Shown here one piece after another: positions 57,723 to 64,000 of a stretch of DNA of 64,000 nt (position 1 is the first letter of the stretch; every line of letters starts with the position of its first letter). The notes under the pieces were generated by a model that was not told where the DNA came from, searched no databases, and saw nothing but the letters and a program-made list of their open reading frames with translations. The translations under genes and the position numbers were made by a program. The DNA is from Porphyrobacter sp. (lineage in GTDB: Bacteria; Pseudomonadota; Alphaproteobacteria; Sphingomonadales; Sphingomonadaceae): the NCBI GenBank assembly GCA_027533455.1, contig JAPZUC010000001.1, forward strand, positions 457,113 to 521,112, in the 5' to 3' direction.

Positions 57723-58159
57723 CCTGGACAAAGCGACTGCTTGTGATTGGGCTTGTTGCATTCGGGGCAGCTCTCGGGGGCACGTATATTGGCCGTGAGC
57801 TGCTTGCGACCAAAGGCGAAGGCGAGACGGAGTTGCATGCGCTTCTGCACAGCGAGCTTGACCTTGACGCGCAGCAGGCGGCAAAAATCGAGTTGATTGA
57901 ACGCCGTTTTTCAACCCGCCGGAAAGCACTCGAGCTCGAGATGCGCGCCGCCAATGCCCATCTTGCCGAAGCGATGGAGGCCGAACACGGCTACGGGCCG
58001 GAGGTTTCGGCTGCGGTCGATCACACGCATCGGGTAATGGGCGAACTGCAAAAAGAAACGCTGGAGCATCTTTTCGCCATGCGTGCGGTGCTTCGGCCCG
58101 ACCAGGCAGCACGGTTTGACCGTACCGTAACAAAAGCACTGACACCAGAAGTGCAGTGA
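57719..58159 (+). CDS. CnrX-like periplasmic metal sensor
   Basis: 146 residues. N-terminal membrane anchor (LLVIGLVAFGAALGGTYIG), then a helical periplasmic domain of the CnrX/ZraP (metal-resistance) type. Metal-ligand candidates H40, H44, E61, H117 and M121 have exactly the spacing of CnrX H42, H46, E63, H119 and M123. It would sense metal outside the membrane and control the anti-sigma protein. ATGA overlap with the preceding gene and GTGA overlap with the sigma gene. Confidence 0.82.
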   Translation: MTWTKRLLVIGLVAFGAALGGTYIGRELLATKGEGETELHALLHSELDLDAQQAAKIELIERRFSTRRKALELEMRAANAHLAEAMEAEHGYGPEVSAAVDHTHRVMGELQKETLEHLFAMRAVLRPDQAARFDRTVTKALTPEVQ

Positions 58160-58722
58160 CTTTTCCGCTCAGCCAGGGGAGCGACAGCGAACTCGCGGTT
58201 CTCGCGCTTGCTGGTCGTCAGGATGCTTACCGCGAGCTGCTGGCACGCTACCGCGAGAAAATTTTCCGGTTCGTGGCCGCGTCGGTTGGGGATACCCAAG
58301 AAGCAGTAGACCTCACGCAGGAGACGTTCGTTGCAGCCTTCGCTTCACTTGCAAAATATGACCATGACCGACCTTTCCTGTTCTGGCTGAAGCGTATTGC
58401 GCTTAACAAGTGCCGCGATTGGTCGCGAAAACGAAAGGCCCGAGCATTCTTCGTTCGGGCAGAACCGCTCGAGCTGGCATTCGAAGTCGCTGATGACGCC
58501 ATATCCGCCGATGTGCAGGCGGAGAGCCGGGCTGAACTGAAGCGGGTTTCAGCCGCTATCTCGCGCCTTCCGTCACGGCTCAGGGAAGCGCTCGTGCTTC
58601 GCACGGTCGATGGGCTAAGTCAGTCAGAAGCGGCAGCTGTGCTGGGAGTAAGCGAAAAGGCGGTCGAGACGCGACTGCACCGCGCAAGAGCCCGATTGAG
58701 AGCAAATCTCGAAAATAAATGA
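58156..58722 (+). CDS. ECF RNA polymerase sigma factor (CnrH-like)
   Basis: 188 residues, GTG start overlapping the sensor gene. Region 2: AYRELLARYREKIFRFVAASVGDTQEAVDLTQETFVAAFASLAKY ... PFLFWLKRIALNKCRDW. Region 4: LKRVSAAISRLPSRLREALVLRTVDGLSQSEAAAVLGVSEKAVETRLHRARARLR, the -35-reading helix-turn-helix. No region 3. Third gene of a cnrYXH-like operon; I infer it reads TGAGGG-N15-GCGTAT promoters at three sites in the island. Confidence 0.92.
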   Translation: MTFPLSQGSDSELAVLALAGRQDAYRELLARYREKIFRFVAASVGDTQEAVDLTQETFVAAFASLAKYDHDRPFLFWLKRIALNKCRDWSRKRKARAFFVRAEPLELAFEVADDAISADVQAESRAELKRVSAAISRLPSRLREALVLRTVDGLSQSEAAAVLGVSEKAVETRLHRARARLRANLENK

Positions 58723-58838
58723 CCACTGGCCGCCAAACCTGGGCGCGGAGCGCCCGAGCTGACCACCGAGCTGCGCGACAGCCCGTTTCTGCGAGCAAGG
58801 TTCATCACTGCAAAAGTGGAGAGACGCGAAAAAATTTT

Positions 58839-58865
58839 TGAGGGGTGTCCGCACTAGGCGCGTAT
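58839..58865 (+). promoter_or_regulatory. Putative ECF promoter P2, before the multicopper oxidase
   Basis: TGAGGG (58839-58844), 15-base spacer, GCGTAT (58860-58865), with ATTTTT before it as in P1. Only eight bases separate its -10 box from the oxidase ATG, so the transcript would be leaderless or nearly so. Confidence 0.7.
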
Positions 58866-58873
58866 ATGCTCGT

Positions 58874-60751
58874 ATGAACACTCCGATCCTCACCCGTCGC
58901 CACCTGATTGCCAGCCTCGGTGCCGCGTCAGCCTTTGCCACAGTGCCTGCCTGGGCGCAGGGCCACAGTATCCATCGTGATCAGGGAGGCGGACACGGTC
59001 GGGGTGGCCCGCTCATTCCCGCAGGGTTCGGTGAGCTTTCCGGCGAAGTGATCGATCTGGCCGTGGCCAGCGGTCATCGCATCGTCGAAGGACGGCGTGG
59101 TCCCGGTGTCGCGGTCAACGGGAGCGTGCCCGGCCCCTTGATCCGCTTGCGGGAAGGGCAGAACGTCCGTCTCAATGTAACAAACCAGCTTGATTCGGAC
59201 ACGTCAATCCATTGGCACGGCCTTCTCGTTCCCTTTCATATGGATGGTGTTCCCGGCGTGAGTTTCCCTGGCATTCATCCTGGCCAGACATTCAGCTACG
59301 AATTCCCGATCCGGCAGTCGGGGACCTATTGGTATCACAGCCACTCCGGTTTGCAGGAGCAATCGGGGCATTATGGCCCTCTGGTTATCGATCCTTCTGG
59401 TCCGGAACCTGTCGAGTTCGACCGGGATTACATTCTGCTACTCAGCGATTTCACGGTGCTCGACCCGCATTTCATCATGAGCCGTTTGCGCACCGGCGAA
59501 GGCTACTTCAATCGCCAGCAGAACACGTGGACCGACGACTATCCGCTGTCTGCGCAAGAGCGACGCATGTGGGCCCAAATGCGGATGATGCCGACCGACA
59601 TCATGGATATCGGCTCTCCGACCTACACTTTCCTTGCCAATGGGCGAGGGCCGACCGAGGGGCTTGAATATCTGTTTCGTGCCGGTGAGCGCGTAAGGTT
59701 GCGGGTCATCAACGGCTCGGCGCAGAGCTTCTTCAACGTCCGCATCCCCGGCTTGGCAATGACCATCATCGCCGCAGATGGCCAGAACGTCCGGCCGGTT
59801 GAAGTCGATGAATTTCAGATCGGCACGGCAGAAACCTATGATGTGATTGTTACGCCAGGGAATGCGGAGGCCTATGCGATTGTCGGAGAGTCGATGGACA
59901 GGTCGGGAATGGCGCTGGCCATGCTGGCGAGCCGTCCCGGAGCGCGGGCGGATGTACCCGCTCTGCGCGATCCACCGCTGCTGACGATGGGCGACATGGG
60001 CATGGATCACGGCTCGGGTGGCATGGACCATAGCGCGCCTTCTGCCGATACCGGTGCCAAGGAAGCGATGGGCAGTGCGGGCGCCATGGACCATGCCGCG
60101 ATGGGTCATACCACACCTGATGCATCAATGGGCGCTTCGGATGACACTATGGCTGGGATGGCAATGGGTGGCATGAGCATGGCCGGCATGAAAATGCGCG
60201 ACACGACGCTGCTGCCTCCCGATGTCAAGGTCGGCCCGGGCGTCGACATGGTCTCGATGTCTCCGGTAGACAAGATGGGAGATCCCGGTCTTGGCCTGCG
60301 GGACGTGGATCACCGCGTGCTCAACTATCGCATGCTGACGGCGCTTGAGCCGAACCGTGACACGCGCGAACCTTCGCGGCTCCTCGAGCTGCATCTCACT
60401 GGCAATATGGACCGCTACATGTGGTCTTTTGACGGACGAATGTACTCTTCTGTCAGTGATGTTCCGATCCGCTTCGCCTGGAACGAGCGGGTTCGGGTGA
60501 AGCTCATCAACAATACCATGATGGCGCATCCGATCCATCTTCACGGCATGTTCTTCGAGCTGGTCAATGGGGCAGAGCCAGCCCACCAGCCTCGAAAGAA
60601 CATCGTGATCGTGCAACCGGGCGCCAGCGCTCAATTCGACCTCACTGCCAACGAGCCGGGTGACTGGGCCTTCCACTGCCATCTGCTCTACCACATGCAC
60701 GGCGGTATGATGCAGACCGTAACCGTGGTCGGCCCGGGCGGTGCAGCATGA
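58874..60751 (+). CDS. copA: Copper-resistance multicopper oxidase (CopA/PcoA type)
   Basis: 625 residues. Tat signal with TRRHLIA at residues 7-13, then three cupredoxin domains. Copper-binding motifs: H113-W-H115 (SIHWHGLLV), WYHSHSGLQ, HPIHLHGMFF and H601-C-H603 (AFHCHLLYHMHGG). Between domains 2 and 3 lies a Met/His-rich segment (residues about 375-435, with many MDH and MAGM motifs), typical of periplasmic CopA. Oxidises Cu(I). No Shine-Dalgarno sequence precedes the ATG. copB follows with a 4-base overlap. Confidence 0.95.
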   Translation: MNTPILTRRHLIASLGAASAFATVPAWAQGHSIHRDQGGGHGRGGPLIPAGFGELSGEVIDLAVASGHRIVEGRRGPGVAVNGSVPGPLIRLREGQNVRLNVTNQLDSDTSIHWHGLLVPFHMDGVPGVSFPGIHPGQTFSYEFPIRQSGTYWYHSHSGLQEQSGHYGPLVIDPSGPEPVEFDRDYILLLSDFTVLDPHFIMSRLRTGEGYFNRQQNTWTDDYPLSAQERRMWAQMRMMPTDIMDIGSPTYTFLANGRGPTEGLEYLFRAGERVRLRVINGSAQSFFNVRIPGLAMTIIAADGQNVRPVEVDEFQIGTAETYDVIVTPGNAEAYAIVGESMDRSGMALAMLASRPGARADVPALRDPPLLTMGDMGMDHGSGGMDHSAPSADTGAKEAMGSAGAMDHAAMGHTTPDASMGASDDTMAGMAMGGMSMAGMKMRDTTLLPPDVKVGPGVDMVSMSPVDKMGDPGLGLRDVDHRVLNYRMLTALEPNRDTREPSRLLELHLTGNMDRYMWSFDGRMYSSVSDVPIRFAWNERVRVKLINNTMMAHPIHLHGMFFELVNGAEPAHQPRKNIVIVQPGASAQFDLTANEPGDWAFHCHLLYHMHGGMMQTVTVVGPGGAA

Positions 60752-61854
60752 ACCTCCGCCCCCTTGTCTCGCTCCTCCTTGCGGGAGCGGCCCTGAGCGC
60801 AGCACCGGCGATGGCCCAGCATCAGGGGCATTCCATGCCCATGCCGGCGCCTGCGCCGGCCCCCAGTCCGGCGCAGGCACCGCAGCAGCCAGATCCCCAC
60901 GCCGGGCATGCCATGCCCGATAGTCCCGCCGCGTCCGACGATAAAACGGTCGATCCGCACGCGGGCCATGCCATGCCCGAAGGATCAATGCCGGCCCCGG
61001 ACGCAATGGCCGGAATGAAGCAGGAAACCATGGATCACAGTACCATGGATCACGGCACCATGGATCACGGCACCATGGATCACGCCATGCCTGCATCGCC
61101 CGGTCCCGAGATGGAAACCCCCCCGCCGCCAGAGGCAGGAAGCGGTCCTCCGCGCGCCGCCGACGCCATCTGGGGCGCCGATGCAATGCGGGCCTCGCGA
61201 GACGATCTCAGGCGCGAAAGCGGTGATTTTCCGCTTTTCTGGTTCCAGGGTGATCGTCTGGAAGTCCACGCCCGTGAAGGTGCAAACGACTACATCTGGG
61301 ACTTTCAGGGCTATTACGGCGGTCCGACAAGCCGGTTCTGGTTCAAGACCGAAGGTGAGGGAGCGTTCGGCGACAAGCCCGAAAGCGCTGAGTTTCAAGC
61401 CCTCTATTCACGTGCGATCAGGCCATTCTGGGACCTCCAGGCCGGCGTGCGGCAGGACCTCGCAGGGCCCGATACGACCTATGCCGTTCTGGGCATCCAA
61501 GGTGTTGCACCCTATCTTTTTCAGGTTGATGCGGCGGCTTTCGTCTCACAACGCGGCGACGTTACGGCGCGGATCGAGGCAGAACTTGACCAGCGCATTA
61601 CCCAGCGCCTGATCTTCCAGCCTCGTGTCGAGATCAACATGGCTGCCCAGGACATTCCAATCCTTGGCGTCGGAGCGGGCATCGACAAGGTCGAGGCCGG
61701 CTTGCGTTTACGTTACGAGATTATCCGCGAGTTTGCGCCTTATGTCGGGATCGAACAGACCTGGCGCATTGGCAACGGCGCGGACTTCGCCCGCGCTCGC
61801 GGCGAGGATCCGAGTGCCACCAATTATGTTTTCGGCATCCGGTTTTGGTTTTGA
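60748..61854 (+). CDS. copB: Copper-resistance protein B (outer membrane)
   Basis: 368 residues. Signal peptide, then a 110-residue Met/His/Pro-rich metal-binding region with DPHAGHAMP twice and a TMDHG repeat four times, followed by the CopB/PcoB barrel domain (WGADAMRASRDDLRRESGDFPLFWFQGDRLEV ... DYIWDFQGYYGGPTSRFWFKTEGEG ... NYVFGIRFWF with terminal Phe). It is an outer-membrane component acting with CopA. Start overlaps the copA stop (ATGA). Confidence 0.95.
   Translation: MNLRPLVSLLLAGAALSAAPAMAQHQGHSMPMPAPAPAPSPAQAPQQPDPHAGHAMPDSPAASDDKTVDPHAGHAMPEGSMPAPDAMAGMKQETMDHSTMDHGTMDHGTMDHAMPASPGPEMETPPPPEAGSGPPRAADAIWGADAMRASRDDLRRESGDFPLFWFQGDRLEVHAREGANDYIWDFQGYYGGPTSRFWFKTEGEGAFGDKPESAEFQALYSRAIRPFWDLQAGVRQDLAGPDTTYAVLGIQGVAPYLFQVDAAAFVSQRGDVTARIEAELDQRITQRLIFQPRVEINMAAQDIPILGVGAGIDKVEAGLRLRYEIIREFAPYVGIEQTWRIGNGADFARARGEDPSATNYVFGIRFWF
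61027..61086 (+). repeat. Four tandem 15-bp units in copB
   Basis: The unit ACCATGGATCACGGC is repeated four times with one to two changes (first unit ends CAGT, last ends CGCC). It encodes TMDHG/S/A. A likely site of slippage that changes the number of metal-binding units. Confidence 0.8.
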
Positions 61855-61870
61855 AATGAAGGAAAATCCA

Positions 61871-62260
61871 ATGAAACTTGCTCCGATTTTCGCAGCTTTT
61901 GCAATGGTTGCGTCGCCTTTGGCATTCCCGTCCATGGCTGCTGCTCACACCCGCGTGGTCGCCTCTACTCCGGCAGAGGGCGCAACCGTTGCTGGCACGC
62001 GCACGGTCACGCTGACCTTCAATGAAGCGCTGTTGCCCCCCACTGCGGCCGCCAGCATCGTAATGACGGCAATGCCGGGGATGGCGAACCACAGTCCGAT
62101 GGCGATCCGCAATTTCACCACTGCCTGGTCGAACGGGAACAAGACCATGACCCTCACTCTTACCAAGGCTTTGGCAAAGGGCAGCTATGAGGTTCGCTGG
62201 CAAGCCGCAGGTGCTGACGGCCACCGCATGAACGGCACTGTCAAGTTCACCATCAGCTGA
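61871..62260 (+). CDS. copC: Copper-resistance protein CopC
   Basis: 129 residues. Signal peptide ends at SMAAA, giving a mature N-terminal histidine (HTRVVASTPAEGATVAG), the Cu(II) ligand of CopC. The beta-barrel includes VTLTFNEALLP, a Met-rich loop (TAMPGMANHSPM) for Cu(I) and the C-terminal GADGHRMNGTVKFTIS. Delivers or buffers periplasmic copper with CopD. Confidence 0.93.
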   Translation: MKLAPIFAAFAMVASPLAFPSMAAAHTRVVASTPAEGATVAGTRTVTLTFNEALLPPTAAASIVMTAMPGMANHSPMAIRNFTTAWSNGNKTMTLTLTKALAKGSYEVRWQAAGADGHRMNGTVKFTIS

Positions 62261-62267
62261 TCGCGCT

Positions 62268-63194
62268 ATGGGGTGGGCGGTCGAACCTGGCTTGCGTTTT
62301 CTGAATTACGCGGTGCTGCTGGGGATGTTCGGGAGCACCGCGTTTCGATTGATCGCGCTTCGGAGCGCCGGCTTTCTCTCTGTCGGCAATCGGGCGTCGC
62401 TAGGCCTGATCGGGGGGGCTGCGGCTGCATTTGTGCTCTCCGTCGTTCTTATGCTCGTCTCCGTGGCCGCAATGATGGGCATGTCCCTATCAGACCTTGA
62501 CTGGCCGACGATCTCCATGATGGCCTTCGGCACGGATATCGGGATTGCGTTTGTCGTTCGCATCGGCGTGCTGTTTCTCGCATTATGCTTTCTTACCGCC
62601 GTTAGGACCACGAAACTCAGCCAGGTAGTCGTCGCCGCCTGTTTCGCGGCGGCTCTTCTCTCGCTCGGATGGAGCGGTCACGCCGCTGCTGGCGAGGGAG
62701 TCATCGGGCTCCTGCATCGGCTCAACAATGGCGCACACCTGATCGCCGCAGGGTTGTGGCTGGGCGCTATCATTTGCTTTGCTGATCTCACTGTGAAGTT
62801 GCATCGCCGGCCGGATCGAGAGCAGGCTCTCGCATTGCTTTCCCAGATCCATGCGTTCGCACCGCTCGGCGTGGGCTTGGTGGCAGTGGTGGCCATCACG
62901 GGCCTCATAAATTCCCAGCTGATATTCGGTATTCAAAACAGCTTGGTCGTCCTGAGCACGCCTTATGGGCTGATGCTGGCTGCTAAACTCATCCTCGTCG
63001 GCGGCATGGTTGCGTTCGGTGCCAACAACGCGGCGATTGGACGCCGTTTCGCAACGTCTGGTGAACCATCGGAAAATTCGGTGCACGACGTGCTAGCGCG
63101 GTTGCGCCTCAGTCTGGGAGGTGAGCTTTGTTTTGCCGTTGGCGTTCTGGGCCTCGTAGCTGTTCTGGGCCTCGCGTCGCCAGGAATGATGTAG
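62268..63194 (+). CDS. copD: Copper-resistance membrane protein CopD
   Basis: 308 residues with eight hydrophobic helices and the CopD/PcoD features SLGWSGHAAAGEG and HRLNNGAHLIAAGLWLGAIICF, where histidines lie in membrane helices. Starts eight bases after the copC stop. Inner-membrane partner of CopC in copper handling. Confidence 0.93.
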   Translation: MGWAVEPGLRFLNYAVLLGMFGSTAFRLIALRSAGFLSVGNRASLGLIGGAAAAFVLSVVLMLVSVAAMMGMSLSDLDWPTISMMAFGTDIGIAFVVRIGVLFLALCFLTAVRTTKLSQVVVAACFAAALLSLGWSGHAAAGEGVIGLLHRLNNGAHLIAAGLWLGAIICFADLTVKLHRRPDREQALALLSQIHAFAPLGVGLVAVVAITGLINSQLIFGIQNSLVVLSTPYGLMLAAKLILVGGMVAFGANNAAIGRRFATSGEPSENSVHDVLARLRLSLGGELCFAVGVLGLVAVLGLASPGMM

Positions 63195-63224
63195 ATCGAA
63201 GGTTCACGCAAAAAGGGGGTTTCA

Positions 63225-63737
63225 ATGGTTCGATATGGAGCAGGCCGAATTGCGGGCGTACTGGCGGTCGTGATCTTGCTGATACAAAGCCCAGTATTGG
63301 CGCATCCCAGTACCACCGCGAAGGGGAAGGACGTTGAGGAAGGGGCCACAGTAGCTCCGGCCTTGGATGGTCCCGTTGAAGCGGTGGCGAACTTTCATGC
63401 TGCGCTAGCGAAGGGCGATACTGCCGCTGCACTTTCGCTGCTGGCCGAAGATGTCCTCATCTTTGAATCCGGTGGGACAGAGAACAGCCGAGCTGAATAT
63501 GCCAGTCATCATCTCAAATCAGATGCCGCTTTCAGCGCCGCAGTTCCGCGCATGCTCGTCAGCAGAACGCACGGTGAGCAGGGCGATACTGCCTGGGTGA
63601 TGAGCGTCGAGAATGTCGAGGGAACGTACCGCGATCGGCAGATCAAGAGTCGGTCTGTCGAAACGATGCTGCTTCGGCGCGTAAACGGAAGCTGGCAGAT
63701 ATTTCATATCCATTGGTCGTCTGCGGACCAGCGTTGA
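63225..63737 (+). CDS. Exported SnoaL/DUF4440-like protein
   Basis: 170 residues. N-terminal signal (RIAGVLAVVILLIQSPVLA), then an NTF2-like cone: VEAVANFHAALAKGDTAAALSLLAEDVLIFESGG, HHLKSDAAFSAAVPRML, and the closing VETMLLRRVNGSWQIFHIHWSS. Members often occur at the end of copper operons, function unknown. Follows copD by 30 bases. Confidence 0.85.
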   Translation: MVRYGAGRIAGVLAVVILLIQSPVLAHPSTTAKGKDVEEGATVAPALDGPVEAVANFHAALAKGDTAAALSLLAEDVLIFESGGTENSRAEYASHHLKSDAAFSAAVPRMLVSRTHGEQGDTAWVMSVENVEGTYRDRQIKSRSVETMLLRRVNGSWQIFHIHWSSADQR

Positions 63738-63861
63738 CAACGGTCCTATAGCAGCGCCAGCCAATGTCCGGTCGAGCATTATGCTGGAGAAATCAGCTTT
63801 TCAGACTGGATCGGTACGTCGGCACATGAGGCCTCCTTGCCGCCCATCCGCACTGAATGAC

Positions 63862-64000
63862 TGAACCGCCCCGGGATTGCCGGAGGCCAGTTTCATCAAA
63901 TTATGCTGCCATGGGCGTGTCGTCCAGCATGGCGTAGTAGCGCTCTTCGGCCTCGGCAGGCGGGATACTGCCGATGGGCGCGAGCAGGCGTCGGTTGTTA
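63862..64000 (-). mobile_element. IS3-family insertion sequence, end with transposase 3' part
   Basis: The end TGAACCGCCCCGGGATTGCC at 63862 looks like an IS3-family terminal repeat, and the transposase frame runs from beyond the window to its stop at 63901-63903. The element continues outside the window, so its other end and target duplication cannot be seen. Confidence 0.75.
63901..64000 (-). CDS. IS3-family transposase (OrfB), C-terminal end
   Basis: The last 32 residues only: NNRRLLAPIGSIPPAEAEERYYAMLDDTPMAA, here given as the segments NNRRLLAPIG and PPAEAEERYYAML. This is the C-terminus of the integrase-type OrfB of a common IS3-family group. Partial at the window edge; nothing shows whether the rest is intact. 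Confidence 0.8.
   Translation of the reverse strand, partial: NNRRLLAPIGSIPPAEAEERYYAMLDDTPMAA

Noticed and set aside
61027..61086. Tandem repeats considered as a CRISPR-like array
   Set aside because: Units are 15 bp, contiguous without spacers and lie in frame inside copB.
60125..61186. 353-codon minus-strand frame opposite copA/copB
   Set aside because: His/Arg/Trp-rich mirror of the MDH-rich coding repeats; no protein features.

Overview
The window is a high-GC alphaproteobacterial chromosome segment. Its gene content fits Sphingomonadales, most likely Erythrobacteraceae (Erythrobacter/Porphyrobacter/Altererythrobacter type): DUF2093 and MmcB-family proteins, a short SufD, exosortase-A-associated glycan genes, and long overlapping gene strings with GTG/TTG starts. 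This placement is inference from gene families; no rRNA or marker tree was available.

Layout. 1-2587: start of pyrD (minus), a candidate small RNA with a strong terminator, and two AraC-type paralogues. 2645-9536: an iron-sulfur assembly operon (Rrf2/IscR-like regulator, sufB, a small secreted protein, a DUF559 protein, sufC, sufD, sufS, sufT-like, a GNAT gene, sufA-like). Nearly every junction is a 1-4 base stop/start overlap, and a 25-bp IscR-type palindrome lies in front. 9558-20277: mixed housekeeping genes (a two-stop pseudogene, adenosine kinase, a cytochrome c lipoprotein, PAP2 phosphatase, purD, xseA, rpmB, tadA) and a parS-like 16-mer at 20289. 20499-33805: a TPR protein, a damaged RNase T2 relic, nadC, a LytS/LytTR two-component pair, two M48 proteases around a DsbA-like protein, an acidic PAS_5 protein, a sterol-desaturase-type hydroxylase and an MmcB-type protein. 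33964-35036: tRNA-Arg(CCG) followed by a 1-kb islet bounded by an 18-bp copy of the tRNA 3' end and carrying a cupin gene. 35094-49711: gltBD, exosortase-A-associated glycan genes, and thiolase, dcd and reductase genes. 49787-51997: a TonB-dependent receptor with a ZnuD-like His/Glu-rich insert and a palindromic promoter element.

52204-64000 looks like one end of a genomic island integrated at tRNA-Gly(GCC). The displaced 3' half of that tRNA sits at 52204-52250, the base composition drops, and several genes are cut or spliced: a serine protease joined to a Sir2-like remnant, a ferredoxin-reductase-like protein, and a copper P-type ATPase without its catalytic domain. The intact core is a metal-responsive sigma-factor system resembling CnrYXH (57444-58722) next to copABCD copper-resistance genes. 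The most interesting signal is a repeated bipartite element, TGAGGG-N15-GCGTAT. It occurs three times: before the cnrY-like gene, divergently before the methyltransferase/DUF411/P-type ATPase string, and directly before the multicopper oxidase. I infer that this is the promoter recognised by the island's own ECF sigma factor, giving a self-contained copper regulon. An IS3-type element begins at about 63862 and runs off the window.
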